From Prolixibacter sp. SD074 (GTDB lineage: Bacteria > Bacteroidota > Bacteroidia > Bacteroidales > Prolixibacteraceae): a stretch of 64,000 nt of DNA. The notes under the pieces are model-generated. The model did not search any database. It was not told the origin of the DNA and worked only from the letters and a program-made list of their open reading frames with translations. Every line of letters begins with the position of its first letter. The stretch's first letter is position 1. Position numbers and translations under genes: made by a program. Below are positions 1-9,427 of the stretch, in pieces. The stretch is from contig NZ_BLAW01000001.1 of the NCBI RefSeq assembly GCF_009617895.1, forward strand, positions 3,153,001 through 3,217,000, given 5' to 3'.

Positions 1-1
1 T

Positions 2-790
2 GCCGGCATTACCGGCGCTAATTTTCTTATTGCTGAAAATGGAAGTGTAGCGTTAACTGAAAATGAAGGAAATGCCGTAATGAGTACTTCTTTTCCAAAA
101 GTGCACATCGTTATTTCCGGAATTGAGAAGCTCATTCCATCAATGAAAGAACTGGGATTTATTTGGCCTTTGCTGGCTGGACATGGAACCGGGCAAAAAA
201 TTTCGGCGTACAACACGATTTTTAGCGGTCCAGGGAAGGATAATGAAAAGGATGGACCTACGAAGCAGTTTATTATTTTAATTGATAACAAACGCTCGTC
301 GTTGTTGGATACGGATGAGCATTGGCAAGCATTAAAATGCATCCGATGCGGCGCTTGTTTAAATGCTTGTCCGATTTATAAAGTAGTTGGTGGATATACG
401 TACAATACAGTTTATAGTGGGCCTATTGGCTCTGTTATTACACCTTACATGACCAATTTTAAAGAGTTTGGTCATCTTAGTTCTGCCTGTACGCAGTGTG
501 GAAAATGTGAAGAAGTTTGCCCCGTTATGATTCCATTGCCCAGATTATTACTTTTAAACCGAAAACTAACAAACGAAAAAGGGGGGAATGATTGGCGATG
601 GGATACAGGAATGAAATTTTTTGAATACATTAGCTATAACCGAAAACTGATGGACCTGACACAAGGTTGTTTAAAAAATTCAGCTATTTCGTTAACAGGA
701 AAAAACTTAATGGGTAGAAAGAAATCGATGCCGACTTTTGAAGAGCTCTCCTTTTCGCGGCAATGGAAAATAAAATGTAAAAACGGATGA
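2..790 (+). CDS. lutB: LutB/LldF-type lactate utilisation iron-sulfur protein (3' part)
   Basis: The reading frame is open from the left window edge, so this is the last 262 residues of a protein of about 460. Residues just inside the edge (GITGANFLIAE, then ALTENEGN) match the LUD domain of LutB. It is followed by two ferredoxin-like clusters, CIRCGACLNACP (near 337-372) and CTQCGKCEEVCP (near 487-522), each able to carry a [4Fe-4S] centre. LutB works with LutA and LutC in cytoplasmic oxidation of L-lactate to pyruvate; that role comes from the family. The stop overlaps the start of the Rrf2 gene, which suggests co-transcription. lutA should lie upstream, outside the window. Confidence 0.9.
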   Translation, partial: AGITGANFLIAENGSVALTENEGNAVMSTSFPKVHIVISGIEKLIPSMKELGFIWPLLAGHGTGQKISAYNTIFSGPGKDNEKDGPTKQFIILIDNKRSSLLDTDEHWQALKCIRCGACLNACPIYKVVGGYTYNTVYSGPIGSVITPYMTNFKEFGHLSSACTQCGKCEEVCPVMIPLPRLLLLNRKLTNEKGGNDWRWDTGMKFFEYISYNRKLMDLTQGCLKNSAISLTGKNLMGRKKSMPTFEELSFSRQWKIKCKNG

Positions 791-1233
791 TGTTATCAAA
801 GACGTGTAAATATGCAGTTCGCTCAGTCATTTATATGGCCGCAAATTATAATGAAAATCAGAAGTGTGGAATTAAAGTCCTGGCAGAAGAGTTACAAATA
901 CCAGCGCCCTTTTTAAGTAAAATTCTTCAGAAATTAGCGCGTTTCAATGTATTGGTTTCCAATAAAGGGCCTAACGGTGGTTTTGCGCTAGCGGCTCCAC
1001 CGGATAAAATTTCGTTATATAGAGTGGTCGAAATTATTGATGGAAAAGAATTGTTTGAAAGTTGTGCGCTTTCCGATGATACTTGTGATGGGCGTAGGGA
1101 AGCATCTCACGTTTGTGCACTTCACGATAGTTATTCCGATATCCGAAAACAACTGATACTCACATTTAAAGAGAAAATGATTTCTGATTTACTTTCTGAA
1201 GCAGACGGTTTTCCTGGCAATATGAAATTCTAA
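787..1233 (+). CDS. Rrf2 family transcriptional regulator
   Basis: A 148-residue protein with an N-terminal winged helix-turn-helix (KTCKYAVRSVIYMA; then IPAPFLSKILQKL as recognition helix) and the Rrf2 wing LVSNKGPNGGFALAAP. Three cysteines near residues 93, 100 and 110 have the spacing of cluster-binding Rrf2 members such as IscR and NsrR, so it may sense an Fe-S cluster state, NO or redox (inference). Two ATGs (787 and 790) are possible and either overlaps the lutB stop. The coupling suggests it regulates the lut genes or was recruited into that operon. The target is not visible here. Confidence 0.88.
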   Translation: MMLSKTCKYAVRSVIYMAANYNENQKCGIKVLAEELQIPAPFLSKILQKLARFNVLVSNKGPNGGFALAAPPDKISLYRVVEIIDGKELFESCALSDDTCDGRREASHVCALHDSYSDIRKQLILTFKEKMISDLLSEADGFPGNMKF

Positions 1234-1616
1234 CTCAACCATTTACCGACAAATGTATTCTTCAGCCAGTACAGGTAAAACGGCGTACCGGCTATGGCCC
1301 CCATGGTATTAAAGAAGAAATCGCCCCAACTGCAATCGCGGTTGATGGGTAACTCGTATTGAAGAATTTCAAGCAGGCCTCCTACAACGATTAGCAGGAA
1401 GGCATTAGTGAGAATAATTTTCCTGTTGGAATATTTTTTGAATTGGGAAAAATATACTGCAAGAAGCAGGGACATAACGAAATACATCGTGAAATGAACG
1501 AACTTATCGAAACCAGGTAGGGATAATATCGACAGCTTGGGAATTTCGGCGGACGGAGTTAAACTTAGGTAAAGAATAACAACAAACCAGGCAATAATTT
1601 TAATGTACTTTTGCAT
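1230..1616 (-). CDS. VanZ-like family membrane protein
   Basis: A 128-residue hydrophobic protein with about four predicted membrane segments (IIAWFVVILYLSL; FVHFTMYFVMSLLLAVYF; ILTNAFLLIVVGGLLEILQY; FFFNTMGAIAGTPFYLYWL). The pattern FDKFVHF...E..Q...PINRDCSWGDFFFNTMGA is typical of VanZ-like proteins (phosphotransbutyrylase/VanZ superfamily). Function is unknown in Bacteroidota. Its stop overlaps the Rrf2 stop (convergent), and it is divergent from hemW with only about 30 bp between them. Confidence 0.8.
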   Translation of the reverse strand: MQKYIKIIAWFVVILYLSLTPSAEIPKLSILSLPGFDKFVHFTMYFVMSLLLAVYFSQFKKYSNRKIILTNAFLLIVVGGLLEILQYELPINRDCSWGDFFFNTMGAIAGTPFYLYWLKNTFVGKWLS

Positions 1617-1648
1617 TTTGATTTAGATTGAATTGCGAATATACAAAA

Positions 1649-2776
1649 ATGGCGGGCATATACTTTCACATACCTTTCTGTAAAACACATTGTCATTATT
1701 GCGATTTCCATACCAGTTGCCGCCTGGCGGACTTACCTGGTGTTATGGAAGCAGAATTTAAAGAGCTTTCCCTCAGGAAGAATTATTTAGGTCCAGAAGC
1801 AGTCGATACTGTTTATCTTGGGGGCGGGACACCGTCGCTGTTGGATCTTGAATACCTGACGAAAACTCAAAATTTGGTGAGGCATATATTCGAAGTTAAT
1901 GAAGATGCGGAATGGACACTTGAGGCTAATCCTGATGATTTAGATCAAAAGTATTTGTTTGATTTACAGAAATCAGGTTTTAACCGGTTGAGCATCGGAA
2001 CACAGAGTTTCGATGGGGAAATTCTGAAGTATTTAAATCGGCGTCATGATGCGCAACAGGCAATAAGATCTGTTTTGCTGGCCAGAGAAGCGGGATTTCA
2101 GAATATCTCGGTTGATCTGATATACGGTATTCCCGGTTTAAGTAAAGAAGCCTGGGAGCGTTCAGTTGATATGGTGATAGATTTGGATGTGGAACATCTG
2201 TCCGCATATCATCTTACTTACCATGCGGGAACGGTGTTGTATCAACGGTTAAAGGACGGAAAATTAAGTGAGGTTCCGGATGAAGTTAGTCTCGGGCAGT
2301 ATGAATATCTCATCAAGGCATTAAAGAAAGCTGGTTACGAACATTATGAAGTGAGTAATTTCGCTAAGGGAGGTTTTTATTCACGCCACAATTCGGCTTA
2401 TTGGAAAGGGCAAAAATATTTGGGTATCGGGCCAGCCGCTCATAGCTACGACGGAAAGTCCCGACAGTGGAACATAAGGAGTAATCCGGAATACGTTCAG
2501 TTGATTAACCGGAATGAGCAGTTTTTCGAAATTGAGGAATTGAGTGAAGTTGATCGGTATAACGAATATATTATTACCTCTTTACGGACGATTTGGGGAA
2601 TTGAAGTAACGAGAATTGAGGAAACATATAACAAAGTCTTGGCAGCCTACTTTAAGCAAAAGCTGGATAAGTATATTGGTTCCGATTTGGTTTATATCGA
2701 AAATCAAGTCGTACGTTTGACTGAAAAAGGAATTTTTGTTTCCGATCGGATTATGGAGGATTTCTTTTACGTATGA
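1649..2776 (+). CDS. hemW: HemW-type radical SAM protein (coproporphyrinogen III oxidase-like)
   Basis: A radical SAM enzyme of 375 residues. The cluster motif is CKTHCHYC at residues 11-18 and the SAM-binding glycine region is YLGGGTPSLL. As in HemW, and unlike HemN, the residue two after the last cysteine is Phe and not a fourth Cys. HemW is thought to be a haem chaperone and not the true oxidase; this is family knowledge. I chose the ATG at 1649 because MAGIYFHIPFC is the conserved N-terminus; an in-frame TTG at 1628 would add seven poorly conserved residues. A four-gene cluster starts 37 bp downstream. Confidence 0.9.
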   Translation: MAGIYFHIPFCKTHCHYCDFHTSCRLADLPGVMEAEFKELSLRKNYLGPEAVDTVYLGGGTPSLLDLEYLTKTQNLVRHIFEVNEDAEWTLEANPDDLDQKYLFDLQKSGFNRLSIGTQSFDGEILKYLNRRHDAQQAIRSVLLAREAGFQNISVDLIYGIPGLSKEAWERSVDMVIDLDVEHLSAYHLTYHAGTVLYQRLKDGKLSEVPDEVSLGQYEYLIKALKKAGYEHYEVSNFAKGGFYSRHNSAYWKGQKYLGIGPAAHSYDGKSRQWNIRSNPEYVQLINRNEQFFEIEELSEVDRYNEYIITSLRTIWGIEVTRIEETYNKVLAAYFKQKLDKYIGSDLVYIENQVVRLTEKGIFVSDRIMEDFFYV

Positions 2777-2813
2777 TTCATTAACTTAGTTGGTAAAGTG
2801 AAATTTTGGTGCA

Positions 2814-5800
2814 ATGAAGGATTGGAGGGAGATACAAGAAATTTACCAGGCGCTTTGCAACCATTACTACCGCAATAAGATATTATTGGGACTAGTTCGG
2901 TTCGTTGTTGCAATGGTTGGATTGTTTTTTCTTTTCATTGGATTACAGCACGTTTACTACTTTGATTCCTGGTTGCGTACATTCCTTTTTTACTTCTTTA
3001 TTTTTCTTTCTCTTGTGCTGTTTATTTTATGGGTTATCAGGCCTTTGGCCTGGCGATTCGGATTTATTTCGGGTGTCAGCCGGTTGGAGATTAATAATAT
3101 TCTGAAATTTCATTTTCCAGCGTTAGCGGATCGGTTTCTTAATATGTTGGAATTGGTCGATGCATATGTCGGTAATGAAGATGCTAATGATTTACTGGAG
3201 GCCAGTATTCAACAAAAGTTGGATATCGTCAAAAGGTTTCCTTTGGCAGATGCTTTTCGTTTTGCCTTACCCCGGTTCGAAAAATGGAGTCTGTTTTTTT
3301 TAATGGGTTTTGCGTTATTGGTTGTTATAGTTAAGCCAAATTTTGTTTCCAAAGGGTGCTTTCAGTATACGCATTACCTTGAGGAGTTTTCTCCTGCCCC
3401 TGATTTTACCTTTGTTTTATTGAATGATTCGCTTGCTGTTAAAAAAGGCAGTTCACTAAAAATTGCGGTACGATTGCAAGGCAGAAACTTTCCGGGGCAC
3501 CTCAATGTCGTTATGAATGGAAATCAGATGGCGATGAAGGCTAATGAAGATGGTTCGTTTAGTTATTCTATCAGTAATGTGTACCATGATTTACAGTTTC
3601 AATTAAATGGCGGTAGCTGTTACTCCGGTGTATACCATGTCAGATGTTTGTCGGTGCCCATTGTTCGTTCGTTTGCATTGGAGGTTGTCCCGCCCAAATA
3701 TACCGGTTTAAATGAGTTTACTTTGGAAAATCAGGGAGATGCTGAAATTCCTTCCGGCAGCCATGTTTTTTGGACAGTTAATTCTGTTGATGCCGATTCT
3801 GCGTTCCTGTCCTTTGGGCAGTTGTTAAAACCGATGAAAGAAAAAGGGAAGAATACGTTTAGCGTGGATTCTTCGGTCATTTCACCAATGGAATATTTTT
3901 TCCGCGCAAGCAATCAATATTTTAAAAGCGACGGCTTAGTGTATAACCTGAAAGTTTTGAATGATGGGCCGCCTATTATTGCAGTAAATCAAGTGCAGGA
4001 TACAGTCAATCTTACTTCCTTTTATTTTCATGGCCGTATATCCGATGATTATGGTATTAATAATGTTAAATTTCATGTTGCCGGCGGTGATATAGATTCA
4101 AGTTTAAATGTTGCTATTTATCCTAATCAAAACCCACAGGATTTCTTCTATGGATATAATTTCATCAGCATGAAACCTGACGTTTATCAATATTGGTTTA
4201 CAGTTGCTGATAATGACGTATTAAATCACTTTAAAGAGAAACAAAGTAAGGTTTTCACTTTTCGCTTTCCAGGGTTTAAAGAAATTGAGTTGCAAAATAA
4301 AGAAGGATATAGCCGGCTTCAGGAAAACTTAAATGAAGGAAAAGAGGTAACCCGGAATATTCAGCAGGATTTTGAGAAAATGCGCAGACAAATGCTCAGT
4401 GGTCAGTTAACCGATTGGGAGAAGAAGCAAATAGCCGCGGGAATCAAAAAGCAGGGCGGGGAACTTCAACAACTGATGCAAAATGTGAGTAAAGAGAACC
4501 GCCGGCTGAATAATCTCTCCAAAAATTTTTCTCAATTATCTCCTGCCCTGTTGGAGAAGCAGAAACTGGTCGAACAGTTGATGGACCAGTTGTATTCCGA
4601 CGAGTTGAAGAAATTGTTTGATGAATTTAATTCGTTGCTTAACCAGTTTGATCAGAAGAAATTTGATGAGTTAACAAAAGATCTTAATTATCGGTTGGAA
4701 GACCTGAATAAGCAGTTGGACCGCAGCATTGCGATGTTGAAGAAAATGGAGGTTGAAAAATCCATTCACGGTATCCGGAATAATCTGGAAAAGTTGGCAG
4801 AAAGACAGCAAAAATTTTCTGATGAGGTTAAGCGTTCTTCATATACGACGCGCGATTCACTGAGGAATTTATTACAACGGCAAAGCGAAGATATTCATCA
4901 GGCTTTTTCAGCGCTGGATTCAGTTGCGGAACAAAATGATGAGTTGGACAGACCTTATTCAATTATTAAATCAGGTTCTTTGCAGGATAAAATCAGTAAA
5001 GATTTGAATGTTCTTTCTGATTTGGATGGAAACGGGAAACGACGGAAGAAAAGTGAAATTTCCGAAGGTATAGCACGCTCATTAAAGCAAATGGCTGATA
5101 ATTTGAATCAGGGTATGTTGTCTTCTCAAATAGAGGTTGATTGGGTTCAAATCAGACGCTTACAGTATTTGGCTGAAAATATTCTGACTTTTTCTTTTCA
5201 GCAGGAAAAATTGATGTTGAATATGACTGGTGTTTCGGCGTTGGATCCTTCCTTGACAAGCTACCTTGATATGCAGAAGAATCTTGGGCTGTACGAAGCT
5301 CAACTGCGGGACACACTTTATCTATTGTCGAAACAGGCGCCGCAAATTAATGCGCAAATCGGTAAAGAGTCCCTCGACTGGAAGTTTTATACGGACAAAG
5401 CGCTTTCCAATCTGGAAGAGGGTCAATACGCGAAAGGAAGGGTAAATCAGCAATTTTCAATGGCAACCGCCAATAATTTGGCGCTTTACTTATCGGAAGC
5501 GCTTCAGCAGGTTATGAACATGATGAAGTATGCGCGGCCTGGTGATGGAAGTAGCAATAAACCAGGTGGAAATAGTAGTTCGGCACCCGGCGTAAAGGCT
5601 ATCCAGGATAAGTTGAAGAAGCAAATGCAAAGTATGATGAATGATTTGAAGAATGGCGTGCAACCGGGAAATATACAAATTGGGAAAATGTTGATGCAGC
5701 AGGAAATTCTTCAACAGGCTATTCGTGAACAGGTGTTGAAAGGTGGTTTAGGCCCGGATGTCGAGTCTCAATTAAAGGAGGCCCAACGGTTACTTGATCA

Positions 5801-6092
5801 GAATCGAAATGATTTGTTAAGTAAAAAGGTTACCCAACAGACAGTTAACAGACAAAATCTTATATTTGAACATTTATTGGATGCGCAAAATGCCAAAATT
5901 CAGCGAAATTCTGATAATGAACGAGGGTCGCAAGTAGCTAAAAGGCAAATGGTTAGCCATCCGGAAAGCTATTTTGGAATCGAAGGGAAGAGTGGAAATG
6001 AGTTTGACATAATGTCAGGTTCAACGTGGAGAATGAGCTATTTCTATCGCAAAAAGTTTAATTCTTATCTTAAGAATATTAATGGCCAATAG
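2814..6092 (+). CDS. DUF4175 family membrane/coiled-coil protein
   Basis: A very large (1092 residue) protein. Two N-terminal membrane helices (about 22-44 and 53-76) and a third near 157-175 are followed by a long extracytoplasmic part: a beta-rich region to about residue 480, then charged, Gln/Leu-rich coiled coil from about 490 to 850 and a Met/Gln-rich helical tail. The architecture and the location upstream of a GHKL ATPase, ybeY and mnmG match the DUF4175 proteins of Bacteroidota. No biochemical function is established. It overlaps the next gene by 11 bp, so the two are probably translationally coupled. Confidence 0.8.
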   Translation: MKDWREIQEIYQALCNHYYRNKILLGLVRFVVAMVGLFFLFIGLQHVYYFDSWLRTFLFYFFIFLSLVLFILWVIRPLAWRFGFISGVSRLEINNILKFHFPALADRFLNMLELVDAYVGNEDANDLLEASIQQKLDIVKRFPLADAFRFALPRFEKWSLFFLMGFALLVVIVKPNFVSKGCFQYTHYLEEFSPAPDFTFVLLNDSLAVKKGSSLKIAVRLQGRNFPGHLNVVMNGNQMAMKANEDGSFSYSISNVYHDLQFQLNGGSCYSGVYHVRCLSVPIVRSFALEVVPPKYTGLNEFTLENQGDAEIPSGSHVFWTVNSVDADSAFLSFGQLLKPMKEKGKNTFSVDSSVISPMEYFFRASNQYFKSDGLVYNLKVLNDGPPIIAVNQVQDTVNLTSFYFHGRISDDYGINNVKFHVAGGDIDSSLNVAIYPNQNPQDFFYGYNFISMKPDVYQYWFTVADNDVLNHFKEKQSKVFTFRFPGFKEIELQNKEGYSRLQENLNEGKEVTRNIQQDFEKMRRQMLSGQLTDWEKKQIAAGIKKQGGELQQLMQNVSKENRRLNNLSKNFSQLSPALLEKQKLVEQLMDQLYSDELKKLFDEFNSLLNQFDQKKFDELTKDLNYRLEDLNKQLDRSIAMLKKMEVEKSIHGIRNNLEKLAERQQKFSDEVKRSSYTTRDSLRNLLQRQSEDIHQAFSALDSVAEQNDELDRPYSIIKSGSLQDKISKDLNVLSDLDGNGKRRKKSEISEGIARSLKQMADNLNQGMLSSQIEVDWVQIRRLQYLAENILTFSFQQEKLMLNMTGVSALDPSLTSYLDMQKNLGLYEAQLRDTLYLLSKQAPQINAQIGKESLDWKFYTDKALSNLEEGQYAKGRVNQQFSMATANNLALYLSEALQQVMNMMKYARPGDGSSNKPGGNSSSAPGVKAIQDKLKKQMQSMMNDLKNGVQPGNIQIGKMLMQQEILQQAIREQVLKGGLGPDVESQLKEAQRLLDQNRNDLLSKKVTQQTVNRQNLIFEHLLDAQNAKIQRNSDNERGSQVAKRQMVSHPESYFGIEGKSGNEFDIMSGSTWRMSYFYRKKFNSYLKNINGQ

Positions 6093-6492
6093 TATAATCA
6101 AACGGCAACTGCAGATTGACTCGCGCATTGAAGAATTGAAGACATGCCTGAAGGTTTGTTATGAGATGCGTGATTTACTTTCGCTTGATTGTGATACGTA
6201 TTTTTCTTTTCAAACTTCGTTGCTGGAGGCTGTTGAGAATGCTATTGTGCATGGGAATAAATTTGATGACAGTAAAAAAGTTAAGATTGGGTTGACGGTA
6301 GAAGACTCTATTATTGAGGTTCTTATTGAAGATGAGGGAAATGGTTTTGACCCCGAGTGTATTGCCGATCCTACCTGTGGCGATAATTTAACAAAAGAGA
6401 ATGGAAGGGGAATATTCTTTATTAAAAACCTTTGCGATGATTTTCAGGTTATTGGTAAAGGTAATATCGTTAAATTAATAATCCGTATTTAG
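6082..6492 (+). CDS. GHKL ATPase, RsbW/anti-sigma-factor kinase-like
   Basis: A 136-residue single-domain histidine-kinase-like ATPase. The N box (EAVENAIVHGNKF), the G1 box (DEGNGFDPE) and the G2 box (NGRGIFFIKNL) are present, but there is no phospho-acceptor His domain. This is the fold of RsbW/SpoIIAB serine kinases that bind sigma factors or anti-sigma antagonists. No sigma partner is adjacent; instead it overlaps the DUF4175 gene and is followed 2 bp later by ybeY. Role unknown. Confidence 0.82.
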   Translation: MANSIIKRQLQIDSRIEELKTCLKVCYEMRDLLSLDCDTYFSFQTSLLEAVENAIVHGNKFDDSKKVKIGLTVEDSIIEVLIEDEGNGFDPECIADPTCGDNLTKENGRGIFFIKNLCDDFQVIGKGNIVKLIIRI

Positions 6493-6494
6493 CT

Positions 6495-6917
6495 GTGAAT
6501 ATAGAGTTTTACAATGAGGATGTGGAGTTGCCCCATCTCGATACTGGACGCGTAAAACAATGGCTCCTTTTTATTGCTGGCAAGCATGAAAAGGAAGTTG
6601 GTGAGATTAGTTATATTTTTTGCAGCGATTCGTATCTGTTGGAGGTAAACAAGCAATATCTCGGTCATGATTATTTAACGGACATCATTACGTTCGATTA
6701 TACTGAAGGGAATACGATTTCCGGCGATGTTTTTATCAGCGTCGTTCGGGTAGCTGATAATGCTATTGAGTTTAATGTTTCTTATGAGGAAGAATTGTTA
6801 AGGGTAATTTCTCATGGCATTCTTCATTTGATTGGATTTAAAGATAAAAAAGAAGCCGATCAGGAAGTGATGACGCAACAGGAAAATGCGTCAATATTAG
6901 ATTATCATAATATTTAA
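6495..6917 (+). CDS. ybeY: Endoribonuclease YbeY (rRNA maturation)
   Basis: A 140-residue UPF0054 metalloprotein. The zinc site is H107-x3-H111-x5-D117 in HGILHLIGFKD, with Asp as third ligand, an alternative to His found in the family. The upstream motif LTDIITFDY is also conserved. YbeY takes part in 16S rRNA 3'-end maturation and ribosome quality control. The start is GTG, 2 bp after the preceding stop; no in-frame ATG would give a full-length protein. Confidence 0.92.
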   Translation: MNIEFYNEDVELPHLDTGRVKQWLLFIAGKHEKEVGEISYIFCSDSYLLEVNKQYLGHDYLTDIITFDYTEGNTISGDVFISVVRVADNAIEFNVSYEEELLRVISHGILHLIGFKDKKEADQEVMTQQENASILDYHNI

Positions 6918-6929
6918 ATTTAAGAAATA

Positions 6930-8816
6930 ATGACAATCTTGCCAAAATATGATGTGATTGTAGTAGGGGCCGGACATTCCGGTAGTGAGGCTGCAGCAGC
7001 AGCGGCAAATTTGGGTTCGAAAGTTTTATTGATTACTATGGATCTGAATAAGATTGCACAAATGAGCTGTAATCCGGCTGTTGGAGGTATTGCTAAAGGG
7101 CAGATAGTTAGGGAAATAGATGCACTTGGTGGCTATATGGGAATTGTCACTGATAAAAGCACAATTCAGTTCAGAATGTTAAACCGCTCTAAAGGGCCTG
7201 CAATGTGGAGCCCCCGGGCGCAGTGCGACAGGATGCGGTTCTCAGAGAATTGGAGAACCGTTTTGGAGGGGATTCCGAACGTGGATTTCTGGCAGGGAAC
7301 CGTAAAAGACCTGATTTTTGATGGAAATAAGGTCTCCGGCGTGCGGACTGAGTTGGGTGTAGAATTTTTTGGGAAGGCGGTTATTTTGACAAACGGTACT
7401 TTCTTAAATGGTTTAATGCACTTCGGAAAAACTCAAATTGAGGGAGGACGTATTTCAGAACCTTCTTCAAAAGGTATGTCTGCCCAGCTTTTCGATTTTG
7501 GTTTTAAGGTGGGAAGGATGAAGACTGGAACGCCGGTTCGAATCGATGGTCGTTCAATTGATTTTTCAAAATTGGAAGAGCAGCCTGGAGATGGCAACCA
7601 TGGAAAATTCAGTTATCTCCCGGAATCTGATAATACTGCATTAAGGCAGAAGAGTTGTTTTATTACCTATACCAACAAGGAAGTTCACGAAGAACTTTCA
7701 ATTGGTTTTGCTTTTTCGCCGTTATTTGATGGAAGTATCGAAGGCCGGGGTCCAAGATATTGTCCGAGCATTGAAACTAAGCTGGTTACGTTTGCAGATA
7801 AGGAGGAGCATCAATTATTTTTGGAACCGGAAGGAGAATGTACCATAGAGTATTATCTAAATGGATTTTCTTCGTCGTTGCCGTGGGACGTTCAGGTTAA
7901 AGCCATCCACAAAGTGAAAGGATTGGAGAATGCGCGGATACTTCGGCCTGGTTATGCCATTGAATATGACTATTTCGATCCGACGCAGCTTCATCATACA
8001 CTTGAGACCAAGATGGTCGCTAACTTGTATTTTGCCGGACAAATTAATGGAACGACGGGTTATGAGGAAGCAGCTGCTCAAGGTTTGATTGCAGGGATTA
8101 ATGCCCATCTGAAGATTGCAGGTAGGGACCCGTTCACGTTAAGCCGGAACGAGGCATACATCGGCGTGCTGATAGATGATCTGGTAACTAAGGGCGTTGA
8201 TGAGCCCTATCGCATGTTCACCAGTCGCGCAGAGTATAGAATTCTTCTTCGGCAGGATAACGCTGATATTCGATTAACTGGAAAAGCATACAAACTTGGC
8301 CTGGCCGGCGGGAAACGTTATACTTTGATGCAAGAGAAAATTTCATTGCGGGATAAGTTAATTGAATTTTGTAAAGACTATTCTATCAAGCCGCAATATA
8401 TTAACGATCTCCTCGAATCAAAAGGTACAGCGCCGCTGAAACAAGGGACAAAATTGTATAATTTGGTGCTGCGTCCGCAACTTCGGATTTTTGATTTCAT
8501 TGGGGCAGTTCGCGGCTTAACGGTATTGTATGATAATTTGCCTGAAGATAGGAGAGACGAAATAATGGAGTCTGCCGAGATTATAATCAAGTATTCTGGG
8601 TATATCGAGAGAGAAAAAGGAATTGCAGATAAGTTAAACCGTCTCGAAAATATTGATATTTCACGTAAATTTGATTACATGTCCCTTGAATCTTTGTCGA
8701 CCGAAGCGCGACAGAAATTGGATAGGATTCAACCCGGCACCATTGGACAAGCCAGTCGGATTTCAGGTGTTTCGCCTAGTGATATCAATGTACTTTTGGT
8801 GCTATTAGGACGATGA
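6930..8816 (+). CDS. mnmG: tRNA uridine-5-carboxymethylaminomethyl modification enzyme MnmG (GidA)
   Basis: A 628-residue FAD enzyme. Visible are the dinucleotide fold [12 protein letters not shown] at the N-terminus, the MnmG signature [33 protein letters not shown], the second signature [19 protein letters not shown] near residues 369-387, and a C-terminal helical MnmE-binding domain. With MnmE it installs cmnm5U at the wobble position of several tRNAs. Length is normal. It ends directly at a parS-like palindrome. Confidence 0.97.
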   Translation: MTILPKYDVIVVGAGHSGSEAAAAAANLGSKVLLITMDLNKIAQMSCNPAVGGIAKGQIVREIDALGGYMGIVTDKSTIQFRMLNRSKGPAMWSPRAQCDRMRFSENWRTVLEGIPNVDFWQGTVKDLIFDGNKVSGVRTELGVEFFGKAVILTNGTFLNGLMHFGKTQIEGGRISEPSSKGMSAQLFDFGFKVGRMKTGTPVRIDGRSIDFSKLEEQPGDGNHGKFSYLPESDNTALRQKSCFITYTNKEVHEELSIGFAFSPLFDGSIEGRGPRYCPSIETKLVTFADKEEHQLFLEPEGECTIEYYLNGFSSSLPWDVQVKAIHKVKGLENARILRPGYAIEYDYFDPTQLHHTLETKMVANLYFAGQINGTTGYEEAAAQGLIAGINAHLKIAGRDPFTLSRNEAYIGVLIDDLVTKGVDEPYRMFTSRAEYRILLRQDNADIRLTGKAYKLGLAGGKRYTLMQEKISLRDKLIEFCKDYSIKPQYINDLLESKGTAPLKQGTKLYNLVLRPQLRIFDFIGAVRGLTVLYDNLPEDRRDEIMESAEIIIKYSGYIEREKGIADKLNRLENIDISRKFDYMSLESLSTEARQKLDRIQPGTIGQASRISGVSPSDINVLLVLLGR

Positions 8817-8832
8817 TGTTCCACGTGGAACA
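8817..8832. promoter_or_regulatory. parS-like centromere site
   Basis: TGTTCCACGTGGAACA is a perfect 16-bp palindrome, starting at the base after the mnmG stop codon. It fits the ParB-binding consensus TGTTnCACGTGnAACA known across bacterial phyla. parS sites cluster near replication origins, and gidA/mnmG is often origin-proximal, so this is a strong candidate chromosome-partition site. I found no second full copy in the window. Confidence 0.75.
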
Positions 8833-8884
8833 TAAAGAAAAGATATTGCAGACTTATTCGTTTTCCTACAATTAAAGAGTTGAA

Positions 8885-9418
8885 ATGACAAAAATTAATT
8901 TGGATGTTGTACAAGCATCTATCAGAAATGTTCCCGACTTTCCGAAGCCGGGAATTCAGTTTAAAGATATAACCACTGCATTTAAAAAGCCTGATCTCTT
9001 CCGCTTTATTGTGGAGGAGACTGCCGCTCATTATCGCAATCTCGGGGTAACACGAATTGTGGGAGTAGAGTCTCGCGGATTTATTTTGGGCAGTGCTTTG
9101 GCATATAAATTAGGCGCCGGTTTTGTGCCGGTTCGTAAACCTGGCAAATTGCCGGCCAAAACGTATAAACAATCTTATGAATTGGAATACGGAACCGACA
9201 CACTGGAAATGCATACCGATGCGCTTTCTCCGGATGATGTGGTTTTAATTCACGACGATTTACTGGCTACTGGTGGAACGGTTGGTGCTACCATTGATTT
9301 GGTCCGTAAGTTTGGTGTGAAGAAAATTTTTGCTAATTTTTTCGTTGAATTAGATTTGCTGAATGGGAGTGGGAAGATCGATGAACAAGTACCGGTTTGG
9401 TCATTGATTCATTTTTAA
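8885..9418 (+). CDS. apt: Adenine phosphoribosyltransferase
   Basis: A 177-residue type I phosphoribosyltransferase. The PRPP-binding loop is VVLIHDDLLATGGTVGAT, and the APT-specific segments FPKPGIQFKDITT, GVESRGFILGSALA and FVPVRKPGKLPA are all present. It converts adenine and PRPP to AMP in purine salvage. It is followed by uvrC after 9 bp, so the two are probably co-transcribed. Confidence 0.96.
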   Translation: MTKINLDVVQASIRNVPDFPKPGIQFKDITTAFKKPDLFRFIVEETAAHYRNLGVTRIVGVESRGFILGSALAYKLGAGFVPVRKPGKLPAKTYKQSYELEYGTDTLEMHTDALSPDDVVLIHDDLLATGGTVGATIDLVRKFGVKKIFANFFVELDLLNGSGKIDEQVPVWSLIHF

Positions 9419-9427
9419 GTAGAGAAT

